NCBI GenBank assembly: GCA_036345935.2
Contig: JADWOT020001577.1
Location: 744,001-808,000, forward strand
DNA length: 64,000 bases
Source of the DNA: Taenia hydatigena
Taxonomy: Eukaryota; Platyhelminthes; Cestoda; Cyclophyllidea; Taeniidae
Direction of reading: 5' to 3'
How positions within the stretch are numbered: the first letter of the stretch is position 1; every line of letters begins with the position of its first letter. Made by a program: the position numbers and the translations under genes. Below are positions 34,560 to 49,080 of this stretch, one piece after another. Under the pieces are notes generated by a model. That model made no database searches. It had not been told where the DNA came from and saw only the letters and a program-made list of their open reading frames with translations.

Positions 34560-35650
34560 ACGGTGCTGTGTGACCATGAGGGCGTTGACTTTAGCCGGTT
34601 GGCTATCTACTAGAAATTATATCTCGCTTTGTCCACACTTGTTCCGGTATCTTGTGGGTGTGTAGTCCTCTTCATAAATTTCATAAACCAACTACAAAGT
34701 GCTAACGGGGTTGAATCGCACGACAACTACCGGGAGACCAGAGAGAGATGACATGCCTCCAACACACCTTGACCTGCGATTTGCTACTGCAGTGGCTAAT
34801 ACCTGTGGCATTCCCATCATTTGGTAACCGCATACGATTAGCTCACATCTGAATTAGAATTAACCCCCACTTGAATAGGGGCAGCAAAATTGGCGATTAG
34901 ATATTCATAGACCAAATACTACGTTTAGCTCTCCTGTAAGAGCAAGAAATACATAACCATGGTCATGCATCCGATGGTTACAAAACCTGTCCAACATCAT
35001 CTCATTGGCGACGTCAGTCACTAGATGGTCTAGTGGTGAATCAAAATATGAATAAGTAATGTTCGGCAATTTAATGCAAGTTCAGTGTGAACTGAAATGT
35101 TTATCAACATGGTAAACTAGCATTGTGAGAGTGTTTTTTATTTTAAGCCGTCGCTACTGACTGAATGCAATTCAATGCTATAGGTGAGGCGCAAACAGCA
35201 GGTCATAAGGCTTAAACCACTAAAAGTGTGAGGTCCACTACACAATTGATGTGGAATAAACAAATTTTGCAATGATGTTAATGGCAAAGTATAAAGTCAC
35301 CTGCACTTAATTTGCTGCGTGTCCATACTCTACTGTCTCCGTTTTCAGGTGATGAATTCTAGTTAACTCGGTCATATATAGTGTTTCCGGGCCCATTTTT
35401 GTGCTGATAAATGCTACCATCAACTAATAGTGGCATTATGTGTGTCATCTATCGTATTCGGAGGAACAGTCTGGATTAAAACAACCATTTCAGGCTATTT
35501 TTAAGCCCCGAATCTTGCTAAGGCGAGGAGCAATCACCGCACATGCCATTCTAAATGGTTGGTCCGATACCATTTTATTTCTATGCAGACTTTGCGGCCA
35601 ACCATATGTTCATCAGCCATTATTTGACCATGCAAGTACAGGGACAGAAT
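34560..35650 (+). repeat. R module, copy f
   Basis: Partner of copy e. Examples are GACTTTAGCCGGTTGGCTATCTACT.GAAATTATATCTC (34588 and 8053), ACCAACTACAAAGTGCT (34687 and 8150), and the GGCCAACCA.ATG.TCA.CAGCCATTA stretch (35597 and 8995). Unlike copies e and b, it is not followed by a Snail finger relic. Confidence 0.75.
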
Positions 35651-38600
35651 GAGACATGCTCTATAGTAGGACGAATGAAATGGCAAAATTTTTAAGCATG
35701 ACTTGAATACGTGAGACTTATTGATGTGTAGACGTTCCTCATCATTAAGTACTTCTTAATTTGTTAGGAGGTAAAGATTATTCGCATGCAGGTTGGTAAT
35801 ACTGTCACTTTTCTGATGATCGATACACCTACTGATATCATCGAACAGGTCCGCGTTCTCGTTCACTAGATTCTACTCCGCTGTTGGGTTTTCGAATAAC
35901 GAACTACATACACCTTCGTCTATTCATTATCTTGGTGCACAAAATAATTCAAAGTTTGTTTTAATTTATGCAAATAGTAGTTGTGAGGTGAGCGATTTGG
36001 TAATGAAAACAAATTTGTGACATTAGGAGAAAGCTGCATGGAATTGTCACCTAAACAGCCATTCTCCTAACCCTCAAGGACCTCTGACCCATAGCACTGG
36101 ACATTTAACCATCCGCTGGAGCCACAGCCTCCCCTTCTTGCAGCCTTGAGTTCGTTGCTACACTGTGCTGTTTGCGTTGCTTCCATTGCGACTACCGATT
36201 TAAACTCTCTCTCCCTCTCTTCCTTTGTGCGAAATGGAAAATCTTTGCTTTTCGCTGGTTCACATGAGAAGTACTCTCCTGCCAACCCATAAATACAAAC
36301 AAGCCTCCTCTGAAGTGTTGCCTCATTCACGAGTACCATTCAACCGTTATTTTTCGTCCTCTTACAATAATAAGAAGTATTTTTGACTTCCTCGGCAAGA
36401 ACGGTTATGATGTGAGACCAATCGTTGTTTAGAGGAACTTAGGTCCTTAAACTTGACGGTGTGATTTCATTTGATTCAGAATGCGTGCGTAAAGAATGCG
36501 AAGGAATGAGGGTTTGATTGCAATATATGTCATGACTTTGAATGATGGCGACACATCGTAGGCCATATTCTTCCTACGGGTTGTGATAAATTTAAGTCAC
36601 TAGTGTAAATACCGCCGTCTTATAAGCTGTATGGTGTTTGTATGAAAACAGATGATTGATTGGGTAGCTTAGTTAATATTTGTACTGTGCTTTACAGGGT
36701 TTGTAAGTTTGAATGGGATGTGAAATGTACCAATTGATGGCTCTTGTGACCAAATAAGTAGCCGTATACGATTAAAAAATTTGTGTTGGCTGTTTACTAC
36801 ACTCTTAGTAACATTGGTTTTGCATTGGCTGTATAATAAGCCCTTGGTCTTAGTGCCTCAAGTGTGCTCCAAATTTAAAGGGATCCATCCTACTGAGCCC
36901 CTGCTTGCTCTTTCCCGACCATGACGAATGAGTTGAAGGGAGCATTTATGGAGTGCAAAAGGGCTGCGATATGTGTTTTACGTAATGTAGGTGGATCTCC
37001 ACATCCTCACAATTGACAATTATGCAATGGAAGTGACTTGTGAGGGACCCAGTGATGCGAAATGTGCTACACATTATACTTTTGCCACCGGCCTATGCTC
37101 CGTGGTGAAGACGTGATGCTTTATGCATGGAGGCTTTCGAGTTGATATTCCTTGTCTCTTTGTGTCCCAACAGACGAAAGACATGCATGCCTTGAAGCCA
37201 ATTCCATCAATCATGTGACGCGATCCTCATTCAAAGATTACTAAGACTAATTGCACAAATGGCTATTGGTGAAAAGTACTTGAGCCAGGGAGACGATTGG
37301 AGCCCATGAAAGTTCAGATTTTGATCGATTTTAAAGGTCAATGAAACTGTGACAGAAGAGAAGGAGGCAGCTGCTTTGGAACTGATCACAAGTGATTCAG
37401 CGTCTGCGAGTTTCACCAAAATTGCCTGTCTCTCCGTTTGAACCCATCAGTACAGTAATAATGAAGCGTTTCTCTTTGTCAGTAAGCATTGTTGCATTCT
37501 CCAACACGCATTACCCATCAGTAGCAGACAACTCGCAAATGGATGATAAAGCTTTAGATATGTCTTGTGGTCGTATTTTGCTACTATGACTCCACCCATC
37601 CACCTAGTTCCGACATGCATTACACATGACAGTTAGAGTCATGCCGCTGTAATAACACAGAGCGTGGGCACCAGTTTGTGTGATATTGGCTCCATATCGT
37701 TCGGGAACCGGTAATTGAATAATAAGTAGGTGACACAGGCATTCCGTTAGGATGGTGAGGTAGCAAAGCAGCGAAACAGATTTCAGGATGATAACTACTC
37801 GGCTCGCCGAGAACATCCACGGCGGTGTATTCCTCTGTCTCCTGCATTCGATCCAATAATTAAACGCTAGTGTGGTCTGGTATTGATGCTCCCAATTGGA
37901 GATAAATGATCTTCAAGCCCACCCGTCGTTTGTTACGCGAGAATATTTTAGGTCTAAGATGATCGCTAATATCTAAAGAACTGTCCCCACTGATCGCCAG
38001 CTATGCTTACCTAAGCCATCGCTATAATCGTTTGCTTGATGTTCGCCATCTATGAAAGCCATCAAATAGGCGTTGCTTAGATTCACTGGATGAGCAAATC
38101 AACTTCAAAGGGTAGCTTTAAATTTGTAAGCGTTGACCATGCCTACCGGGATCACCCAGGTTAATTCATTTTCTCCTTCAACTGATTGCACCTGCCCTTA
38201 ATTTGTGTCAGGCAAACGAAAAGTAGATTCTTCACCCAAAAGGAATAGAAATGGTGGGAGACACTACATTCGCTTGCCTCTATTTATTACACATGCACAA
38301 GCATTTGGAGGGCGAAAACAGAATATTGTATTGAATGTCGGGGTACCACCCAAGTCAAAGCACTCAAATCAAAAAAGTGTTTAATGTTACGGTTGCGCGA
38401 AGTATGGATCATTCTTTATTCTCACCTGGTTCAACCACTATAATCCATGCAGTGTGTGTGGTGATGAGTTTTCCTGCAATTTGATGCTCAGTTAGTACGA
38501 GGTTTGCACTACGCGAGCAGTTAGAGGACGGCCAAATGCCGGATAATAATGATCCCTCCCCAGAGGTGTAAGTTCTTCTCATGACCGGATAATCAACGTG

Positions 38601-41600
38601 CAAAGCATCCGATCAAAGATAATCGACACATCAGAATCCGTAGTTAAACCACATATGAGACGTACCTGTGCTCTCGTAACCACGAGTAAGTTATTTTTAA
38701 CTGTAGAAGCTTCAAACAGTGCGCATCTTTTAAGCATAGAAGTGATTGCCAACACCGTGACCAACACAACATTCAATAAGAGCTCTAGCAGACTACGCGA
38801 TTGCCCGAATCACCTTTCAATGCCAAGAACAATAAGTTTCGCAATTCATGCATCTATCAGGATATTTGTTCTTTCTTAAGCCTCATCACTCTACAATGGC
38901 AATGGCAAAAGCTCTCGAGGAGCTTCGTCAAACCCCATTTCATGTTGGCAGCTGACTCCCGTTGAGTGAGGGTCATAGTCGTTTCCAACTACGAATGGAT
39001 GGCAATGTCATGTATTCTGCCATCGTTTGGTTGGCACGTTGATAATCATGCAAACATCTATTGATTGCGTGTTCCTCCCCAATTTCATTCTGCTTCGTTT
39101 CGAATCGATTCGTGTCTTGATTAAACTCGCATCAACATTTTGCATAAACACTTAAAAACATCTAACCATCCCTTCAGGCTTAATTACACCAAAAACCAGT
39201 GATAGCATCTTCTTGTTTCCTAATGGACCGATCTCTGGTATTGTTAACAAAATAGTCCTTAGCAAGAGCTGTGAGACATCATAAACTTGACACGTGACGC
39301 GTTGCTGTACAATGATGGAGTTCTTTCCAAGCAGGGAGCGTTAAATCGATCTCAATAAAAAATTTGGTTCATGAGTTAAAGACGCGCATTAAGCGACAGC
39401 AATAAGACTGCGCAAAGGAATGCTCGAGGGATAAGCTACAATTTGGACACAGTTGTTTTCACCGTCCTTAATGAAAGAGTAGCCAAATGAAACTGCATGA
39501 TTTGATCCTAAGTGGGGGTTGGAGATTGAATTTATGGGGCAGTGTATTTCACACTGCAATGTCGTTTGCGGTTGTTTAAATATTGTACAATGTATAGACC
39601 CGGGCGGGCGAAAAATAGCGCATTGAAAATCTATTATGAAGAGAGACTGAAGTGATTCACTTGTCCTTATAGAAACGCATGAAACTCAGCAACTGCTTAA
39701 GTGCTAGACAAAGAGTATTGCTCGTGAAACTTTTCGCTTTAAAGAAATTGAGTCGAAGTAGGCGCAAGAAATGCCCCTACGACTAAACACCTATTTTTAT
39801 AACATTAGCACTGATACCTGCACTTTCTATTTGCACAATTGCATGCATTCCTTTTCGTTTCTTCTTGCCTTATTCTCCGATTGCCCTCATTTCGTGACGC
39901 GATCACGCGACAATTTGTCATGCTAGTAACCGTTACGTAAAAGAACGTGAAAGATCGCGGAAAAAATGGGATAAGGCCTATACAATTTTACGATTGTTGG
40001 CAGCATCTTAGTCAAAATATAATTCGGGGAGCAAAGCTTATAAAAAATTACTACTTGAGAGTGAGGTACATCCTTCCCGAACCGTATTAAATGGGCATGT
40101 TCGAAAAGAAGAATATCTTCTGTATTAGGGTTTCTTCGCAACAGTTTGGCGCTGAAATTCCTGTGAGAGGAAGGTACAACTACCCTCGATTAACGATATG
40201 AAGGTGTGTGGTGGTGCAGGAAAAGTGTGGTCCTTATTTAGACCATCATTTAATATTTCCCGTGTCAACGATGCTGAGACTCCCGCCTCTAATAAGCATT
40301 AGTGTGAATTAGACGCAACTGGATTGTAGACTTCTGAGCATTGCTCTTACCATTGGCGTCAGTGGCAGTTTTTTGACTCTCCTTACTTGCTAGTCAAAAC
40401 TATCACTTAATTGGATTCCAATTAGGTGTGGCTTTACTGGAGTCTCTGGTGAGAGGATTTTAACTAAACCCGTTTGGAAGAGTGCAGTCGGCGTTGTTTC
40501 TTAGCCTTCGCATCGTTCCCATTTATATGCAAATATTCACTTGCCTCATCGTATCATTCAAATAAATGGATTCGCCTTACAGGAGTGCAGGTTCTAACAA
40601 AGCGTGGGTCGATTGCATTGTAAGCACAATAGTTAACTTTAAGAGCCCTCCTTGCAATGTCATACATGGATGTTGCTTTGCGAAGTGCCACTTTTATGCT
40701 TAAAACTGTATTTTGTCTCCAATTCTATGGCCCGCAGTCTAATTTTATTTCGGCTCCACCATTGGTTCATACCGCTATTCTACCATCACCACATAATTGG
40801 CTGGCGCAGACGTAGGCCGGTTGTGCGTCAAAAAGGAACGCTTGAATGCAATATTAAATAAAGACCAATGCAATTCGGTCTCTGAACTTACAAAATCCCA
40901 TGGCTTCAAGAACTATCTTCAACCTTGTTCTGGGTACAGACGAGTAAGCGGACTATGCAATGTCTCTCAAAGAGCTAGCAAATTTTCGAAAGGCCGATTA
41001 CCATTATGTATGTTCGGCGTCCTATTTCCGCAATTGCTACACACTTTCATACAGTAAAAATCATCTGAAGGGATTAGAATCTGAAGGTTTTTGCATTTAG
41101 ACCTGCTACTACTGCTGCATATCAGACGGGCGATACGCCTAATGAAGTCAGCAGGCGAATTTGCATTTGGATTTATTAGACATAACCCAGTAGTAGACCG
41201 GTCAATTCGGTAGTAAAGACAGAATCGTAGTAAGAATGGCTAAGGGATAAGACTGCACAGAATACCAATTAACCATACTTATTTCCTTACCAGCATTCCA
41301 TTCCACAGGGTCCTTTTAAGTATAGGACACACTGTGCACCGATTACCAGAAGCGTAACCTTCACTACTGCCGGGTTGAGTTCAGCGTCACGCTGTGATGT
41401 TCGCGCAACATTTGTCCTGGCTACCTACTTCGCCCGCCTCTCCCAGCTTGTGTGCCAAAAAGAAAATTAATGCCTTTTATTCAACGGCCAGATTTGAGGC
41501 GCTCTCAACCCACTGATGCGCAAAGCACATCTCATCAGATATTATTTCCATCATCTTATAACCCCAAAAGACGCTTTTGCTAACCTTATTACGAATGATT

Positions 41601-42590
41601 TCGATATACGAGCAGGCTTATTATGGCAACGGTGAAGGTCACTGCAGGTCATCGAATAAAATTTAATTAGGAGTGATCTGATCGAATGGTAGATTCAACG
41701 TCTGCATTTATGTAGGGTTGTGCCTCTTAGATCTTCACGCCACACATGACTATGGATCTTGACAGAAACTTCCTTTAACCTCAGCTTCTTTCTGACCTAG
41801 ACACTGAATCATGTTGATCCAACAGCATCTGTCCCTTCTGTGTGGCTGACGACAGTGCCCCATGTACAAACCAGATAAGAAATGCATGATTAATTTTTTA
41901 GCAATATTTGAAATGTGAGTTGTTTTCTAATTTATCTTCCAACATACCTATAGCAATTCAATATACCTCCCAGCGAGGGCACCACTTGATGGCTTTTACC
42001 GTCATGTATTTCTTAGTGGGTCTCGTATTAACCTCTTGCTTTATCGGCACCCCTTCCATGCCCCGTTGTGACTTCCGCTTGCTACTTTACCAACTGCCTA
42101 CAATTTTTGGTGGATGTAGTGGACACGGCTAGGGTACATCTCCCATGCAAATTGAGTTTGGCTTGACCGGTCCAAAGCAGTAGCAGTAACCTTTATTGAT
42201 TTAGTCCATAGCGTCTAAAGGAGCCATACCGTATTCACACCACAAAGTTTGTGCATTATTTGCCTTGTTGGCTTGAGCGTTCAAAACTAATGACCCCTGC
42301 TGCTCGCATTTTACAGTTCGAGCATGAACTGTGCCACCACCAACTTATTCACCAAAATCCGCTTAAATGCAAGTGGATCAGGTTGTTCCTCACATCCATC
42401 TATTTCGCCACAGATGCTTACCTTTAAAAAATAATGGATTTTGATCTGAGACAGAAATTAACAGGAATTCTATCTTTCCATCTTCATGATCTTATTCCCT
42501 TCCCAACACAGACATTAATTTGGTCACATCTGTTATCAACACACTTAATGAATGAGAGTGATTTCATCTCATTGAAAGGAGATACTTCTT
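35650..42590. other. Unassigned single-copy interval
   Basis: No gene, repeat or RNA is recognised in about 7 kb. The longest frames are 93 and 90 codons (38598-38879 plus, 36067-36339 minus), and none resembles a family I know. It may be intron or intergenic DNA separating the two halves of the duplicated region. Confidence 0.5.
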
Positions 42591-43110
42591 GTTGTGTCAG
42601 CTAACCACCATGACGGTTTGGGACTTCATTGCCTGTAGAGAGATGCAATGATTGCCCTCAGTGTTGATGTGCAGTCATGTGTCAGTGGAGGGGAAGAATC
42701 GCTTCTCTTTGGGCTATCCTTTAGTCTTCTCTTTACCACTTGTGACGCCACTATTTATTTTGTGATGTCGATGTAGCTGACTTGTTGTACATGGTGGGAT
42801 CCACGCATAGGCTTCTAATGTCACCGAATTCATCTGATTTGGTAAGAGTATAATTTCCTCAGCATTGCCAACATTTCCATAGGGTAGTGAAAGCATAAAT
42901 TCAGTCAAGCAATGTCTTTTTGTAATTCAGGTCAAATAAAACACTCCCCTGAGCGTTCTTTAGTGACAATCTTTCCATATTTTGGCACCTGATTTCTAGT
43001 CTGGTACTCTTGTATCAAATTCGTCCGTTTGCGGGAAGATCTGATAGCGAGGCAACTCCTACCATGCTTGATTCACTCAGAGAACGTGCACACTTTTGCA
43101 AAGCCAGTGA
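42590..43110 (+). repeat. Duplication F, copy F1
   Basis: It aligns with 54880-55410. Shared phrases are ACC.TGACGG.TTG, TTGTGATG..GA.GTAGCTG, GATT...TTTCTAGTC, and TTCA..CAGAGAAC. A shorter relative lies at 50260-50410, and the phrase GCAAAGCCAGTGACTCTAAC recurs near 52177. Confidence 0.5.
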
Positions 43111-45014
43111 CTCTAACAGTGGGAAGGGAAAAGAACTTCCATATTTCACCATCAAAATAGAAAACAATGTAACGAAGTATATTTGTAATATCCCTTTTTA
43201 TATTAGCAACTTTCTTCGTTTGTTCCTTTTTCAGTCGACGTATCTCTCTTTCTTACTCACTCGGGTCTTTGTTGCAAACCGCACTTCACATGCTGTAAGT
43301 ATAATCCTGCTTGTGTTTTATTTGCCAACTACATCAAGCATAGTTCATGTGCAAAGCACCCTTCCTTGTGACATTTATTCTATAGCAAACTCATTTAACA
43401 CAGTAGCTTTTTGCAGTTCTGACAAAGATTTGATAGCATTTGCTTTTTTGTCCTAAGCACCCGACCTAAATTTTGCTTCCACTGAATGCAACGCTCTGAT
43501 TGGTGTAAAACCGCTCATTTGACGACTAATTACTTATGATTGTAGAAAAATTATGCTAAGAGGGCGAATTTTTTCATAAACATAAGTTGAAATAGCTTAA
43601 GGCTACGAGGATATGATTAGAGAAAAAGTTATTCACTGTTTGCTAGAGCTACTGATTAGACACTTCGGGTGATCAAGGTTTTATGCATAGTAAGCGCGAA
43701 AATATGATTATTTCACCTCTTGTGTCTACAGCCTGCATGATTGAGGCCAGTCTATCCCTTTCTTTTAAGGCACATGACTATCAAGTCGCGCAAAGTCATG
43801 AGGATGTGCACCCATCCAAATCCTATCTAAGTTTGCTTAACGGATGTCCTCTATAAATTTTGTCGCCCCACACAGGCTACCAAATCAAATGTGTAATGAA
43901 CCATCAAAGATGTGTGTCTTTTAGACATACTTTTGCCACTCTCTACACCTCCAAGTTAAGGTGGAGCACCAACGATCACAAAGCCATCAGAGTTGTCAAT
44001 CCCCGGCGCTGCTTCTTGCTTCTGTTTTGAGAAGAAATCAGAGGTGATTTAGAAGCCGTCCACAAAGTGCCATAAGCCAGCAATCATACCGAGTTAGTCA
44101 TCGACTAGTGTACACCTAGGCAAGAGGAGGACATTAATTTGTTCGTATGAAAGGATGGTTTCCAGTGTCAGTAATAAGATATTGCCATCTCTTGTTAAAC
44201 ACTTCTTATGATGAGGAGGTCGAGGGTATGCGGACTCGTCTAACAAGCAAGTGGATAGGTGAAATACATCCACTCTAGTCTCATCTTCATAACGCACGAG
44301 ATGCGCATGCTAATTGCGCCCGGTGAAAGATGTGCTCGTTAATTCCTCATAATCTCTCTACCATCTACTCGGACACCTGCCATAACGCACAAATTTGCTT
44401 TGCTCCAAGCCCAAGCTCATTCACTCTTGCGCTACCCGCTTCCGATCGTTCGCAGTCTACTTTAAATACTATTTCGCATGCATAGAGTCATGATGGACTG
44501 CACCACTCCTACAGTGACTCCAACAATTTCCCGCATACATCAAGTAGATGCCACGATTTAGGCAGACAGAAGCAATGAAATCGTGGTCTTATATTTTCAC
44601 TTCCCATAATGCTTCTTAGTGAATTCATTCAAACCTCTTATTCCTACAATAATGCCAGCCATCCACAGCCACTATACCATGGTGACGACCAAGGACCATG
44701 TCTTTGGGCTGAATGCAAGGATGGAACTCGCCTGGAGCACACCCACATCGTGCATTTGAGCATTAAATGCACGCGCGTGGGTGAACAAAACGAATTATTC
44801 CCGTCTAATCGACACTCTACTCATCAGCCACACACATGCAACATGTTAGTGGGTCAGAAGCATTCCATCGCAATAGCCTTCCAGGTGTCTATGTGATGCA
44901 ACAGTCTGTCGAAAAATGCAACTTTGCAGCAATTCACGTGATCATCTAAACAGCACGCAGGTGACATGGAAGCCTGTTCAGCGCACTTCCACGCTATTCT
45001 AAAAATGTAGTTGT
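43110..45014. other. Unassigned interval
   Basis: The frame at 43010-43456 (148 residues) starts inside F1 and then becomes hydrophobic (YICNIPFYISNFLRLFLF). I see no homology that supports a gene. A frame at 44609-44896 is also unrecognised. Confidence 0.4.
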
Positions 45015-45422
45015 ATGCTGGTTAGTATGACTTGGGTGAGGATGAATTCCGCAAAAGATGGCTCGAAGAATACACCAGTAACATGCATTTTAGTTGCCAC
45101 CTTCGGTGGCGCCGCTATGGCTCCCACTATGATAGCAATCATATCTGACACTTATCACACTACGCAGCCGGATTTTGCTTTAAACATACACTTGTACATC
45201 AAAATAGATTGCATTATTTGGCACTCCCTGCATGGCGTCAATATGCTTCTACTTCTTTTTAAAGGGCAATTCAGAGCCAAGAATAAGGGCAATTTTGTGC
45301 CTAGGAAAGCAGACTGGCAAGGTCAAATAGCAGGGTTATTACACGAAATCTGTTGCAGTGGCTTGCTATCGTCTGGTATGTCTAGCCGAAATCGCTCGTC
45401 AAAAGGCCGAACAACACCATAA
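45015..45422 (+). other. Open frame with a diverged FGGAA segment
   Basis: This 135-residue frame contains ILVATFGGAAMAPTMIAI. The DNA from about 45075 to 45180 resembles 6905-7020 in A1 (ACCTTCGGTGGCGCCGC against ACTTCGGAGGCGCAGC). The match is weak and extends little further. No known family is recognised. It may be an old fragment of A. Confidence 0.25.
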
Positions 45423-47980
45423 ACACTGCGAGTTCATGGGCATTTGGCAAGGAAGACGCATCCTAAACTTATTGCTTAAGCCACAAGCAACCTCATATCC
45501 GACATCAACAACTGTTGCATAATGAACACTCCGAGGTTCTATTCGTTGCAAACCCTATAAGTCGCATTACTTTATTGGCATAACATAATCAAAAATTATT
45601 TCTTTAACTGTTATCTACCTTAAGGGATAGCGTTATTGCATGAAAACCCGTTATACTATTCAAACACTCAACAGCAAATAATTGCGGAGGCGTTTGTGAC
45701 ACTATTCTAGTCTACTACCCACCAAAGTCACACATCACCGGTATTAGACCCTCATCTCCATCTACAAGCATTTTGGCCCAACCTAGGCGTGAGCTCTGGG
45801 TGACGACTCTGGGAGCGTGGTATTTAGCGTGGAAACTAGCAACGGTAACAGAGACGAATTGTAAAAATCGAAAAAGCTAATCCCAAAAGCTCTAAGCTCA
45901 TCCTTCAAGAAAACGAGTGTCTGGCATGTTTAAGAAATAGGTGGGGCAAAGACGTCAATTATTCGATGGAATGGGACACCATTTTTGAATAACCGACAAA
46001 GAGGAGAGCGAATTCGGGCTACTGCCGCTGCTGAGTACTGTGTCTACTAATCTGCATCTCGATGAAATTAGTGATGTGGATAACTGAATGGGACAAACCT
46101 ACATGACGAGGCCCTTGAAGTGTCTGAGGACTTTGCATCTACTTGCTCCGTATCAAGCGTATTGGCAACAGTTGTGTCCAAGGTGAAAGGGTGGACTGCT
46201 CACAAGTAGATTAGCATTGGATCTGTTTTTAACTAACAGACTCAACGCATGAGATGAGTGGGACCTCCAGAACTACAAATCGGCCAACCGTATGTAAAGA
46301 ACGACAACACTGCGATCGCATTTTCCATTATTAAACTCCTGCAGCAATTCATTTAAAAGGCTGTGTTGAAAAGGATGATGGATGCCATGCTTAAGCGCAT
46401 GGTAACATAAGTGCACACCTGGAGAAACTATTCAATGATTAGGATTTGCTTGGTCTTTAAATAGATGAGAGACTGTACCCGTTTAGTAGAGCGTATGATT
46501 CAAAGGGTTGAAAGGGAACAACTCGGCATTATTGATAAGTAAACAGAACGGTCCTACCGTGCTGGCTACCACCAAAGCTTAGAGCATCCACACTACCAAT
46601 TTTCTTGGTGTACTTTCCATACTAGACACTACTGTAGGTGTTCTTCCCTATTCCTTACATCCGCATTACCGCTACCATGGTGCCATGCACCTCCCACATC
46701 CCATTCCCAGTACCAACTATTCCTCGATTTCATTGTGCTGCACGACAATGTGGTTGCGAAAGGGAGAAATTGCAGATTGTGTCTTTGACGCATCCGTGCC
46801 ATCCTTAAGATAGCCATGCGTTGAGGTCTGACTTTCACCTTCATGGTGGGTGTGGAAAATTAGCTAATTACGAAGTGCACACGGGAAACAGCATAGTGGT
46901 AATGCATTTGTGACTTTGTCAGCGATGAGACGAGATTAAAAATTTTAATATGCAAAGAAAATATCTCTCATGTAATTCCACTTTGCCGACAGATCACATC
47001 CTCTTCTGGGTGCTGTATCGCTGATAATCTAATCCTCGTATGATGGAATGCCCTAAATTATTACGTCAATGAAAGGTAGTTCAAAGCTGCATTAAACGAA
47101 GGCAGAGATTCTGAGGCAGGACCTCAATTAGGAGCAGTTTGATTGCAAGTCCTTGGCATGGGATGGGGTGCCAATAGTCTCCGATAATTCTTATTAGTAA
47201 GAATATCCTTAGGTCAGCACGTCGTTTTCCATTTTCTTTCCTGGCCTTGTCACTTCTTAGATCTTAAACCAGGAGGCCGCAGCCAAACCCAGTTTGTAGC
47301 TAAAACCCATAAAGGTCAATATGGTTTTGCGAAACGAGTAAGTAATGCAGATGGATGGGAATCTGTAGTGTTCAACTTGATTCGAGCAACAATTGACAAA
47401 CATGCTATGCACACATCAATTACTACTTCGAAAAAGCCTCAAATCTGCCCTTATGATGCATATTGCTTGACATTAACTTAGCCATCAGCACTAACTGCCA
47501 TTTTAGGCAACATAGCCTGATGAAATGACGGCATTAGTCTTAAAGTAATTACTGGTTCAATCTAGTGGTGCACCTACCAAAGTCAGCAAGAATGGGACGA
47601 CGCCAAGAAGACGGCACCATGATAAAACTCCTCAGCTGATATCGGCTCGATGAAACTTACTCAACTATGAGCATATTTCAGCAGAAGTTATGTCTAGGTG
47701 TGTGCTTGTAATGACATTGAAATTAAAATAAATTAGCCAGCTCAGTTCTACGTGATCTTGCACCCATTTCAGTGGTGCGCAGGGGAGTTTGAAAAGGTTG
47801 ATAGCCCTACGCATAAAGACACTGAGGTGCGCAAAGATTCACTGAGATGCCTACGAGCCCTAACTAACCTGCTCACCCAAAGATGTGTTACCGTTGGTGC
47901 CTTCCTTATGACAATCAGCACCATGCACGATGGTGCAGATCAAATTATTTAAGTCGCATCAGCCCACAAATACAGGTAGA
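45423..47980. other. Unassigned interval
   Basis: No gene or repeat is recognised. Frames are 71 codons or shorter (46629-46844 minus). Confidence 0.5.
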
Positions 47981-49080
47981 ATTTTGCTCTTGAATGGCAC
48001 GTCTACAATTAAAACCGATTAGCAAAGCTTCTTCTTTTGATTTGACTACAAAAGCCTTACTTCTCAGTGTACTGCGCGCCAACATCACACCGCAATTTCC
48101 ATAATGGCACACATGCATTTGAACCGCTTCAAAGAAAGTGAACTAAACGCCTTTGCAAGAACTACGCCTGCCACCTATGCTTACCTTGAGCTTGGACTTG
48201 GACGCTAGGCGATACTTGGTTCTGACGTGCATCATTAGTCCTTGAACTGATTCCAACTTCGTATAAGGGTCTCTGCTTTTAAAAACATTGACCTAGGTAT
48301 GGAAACCTAGTAAAAGGGTGATGTGAAGTTAACGAGTCCTCTCTTGCATTCTTTTCACTATGCATTCAATCCATAACACTGCGTCTTGGTGTTGCCTGCA
48401 GGATTCTGGCCCTGAAGTAGGCGAATGTCACCCATGTCTAACTTCAGCTATGATTTGGAGATGAGATTAGGAAAATTTTTGAATCTTTGTAATATTTTGT
48501 AATTGATTCCTACTTTATTTTGATAGTTTTATTTATTCAGACTTTCGCCTGATTAGAGAAGTTAGGCAAAGAAATAGAAGCAAAATTCTAGTTCTTTCTC
48601 GCTGATATGCATAGCAGTTGCTAGCAGACATTAACAAGTTTAGGTGCAATAATTACCACTAGATCAATCAGACTACCTGAGACCCAGCAAACCTCATTCA
48701 TTTGTCAACACCCAATTCGACACTTCCTACTACGGTGTTGCTTATGAGATTGTACACAAAAGCAGGATTCAGGCCTCTTAATCTAAGCGGTTGACGAGGC
48801 TAGATGATAGAATAGTAAACAAAATTAACATTAGCTATAACCCACAGCAGCTCTTAGTTGTTGCGACTTATGCAACAGTAATCGCACCGATGCGTGAGCT
48901 GATGCATGATTATCTCGCACAGAGTCAGAAGAGCGGCAACGGTAATGGTCAACCCGTTCCCGCTTCGTGTTCTTGTGCAGGAAAGGGTGGAGGGGATTAA
49001 AATCACAAGCACAGTCATGGCTTGACCCCGAATAAAATGGGATAGGCACACTCATCAGCGGATCTAGGATATTGCCACTG
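47980..49080 (+). repeat. Duplication E, diverged copy E3
   Basis: It resembles 60010-60960. Examples are GCGCGCCAACATCACACCGCAA..TCC near 48086, CTTGAACTGATTC.AACTTC near 48241, TTAGGCAAAGAAATAGAAGC near 48562, CACTTGCTAGCA.ACATT-like sequence near 48616, and AAGCACAGTCATGGCTTGACCCC near 49006. Similarity is clearly lower than between E1 and E2. It leads into R copy c, the same order as in the other E-R pairs. Confidence 0.55.

Larger units (their letters stand above)
27195..34560 (+). repeat. Large duplication A, copy A2
   Basis: Direct partner of A1 (890-8000). Differences include about 300 extra bases at 28270-28605 and the absence of the 263-bp segment present at 3250-3518 in A1. There is also extra sequence at about 34250-34560, part of which is shared with A3 (11270-11480), so A1 lost it. 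The left end coincides with the broken Snail finger exon. Confidence 0.85.

Noticed and set aside
43010..43456. 148-codon open frame with a hydrophobic middle
   Set aside because: It begins inside duplication F, its partner F2 does not keep it open, and no family is recognised.
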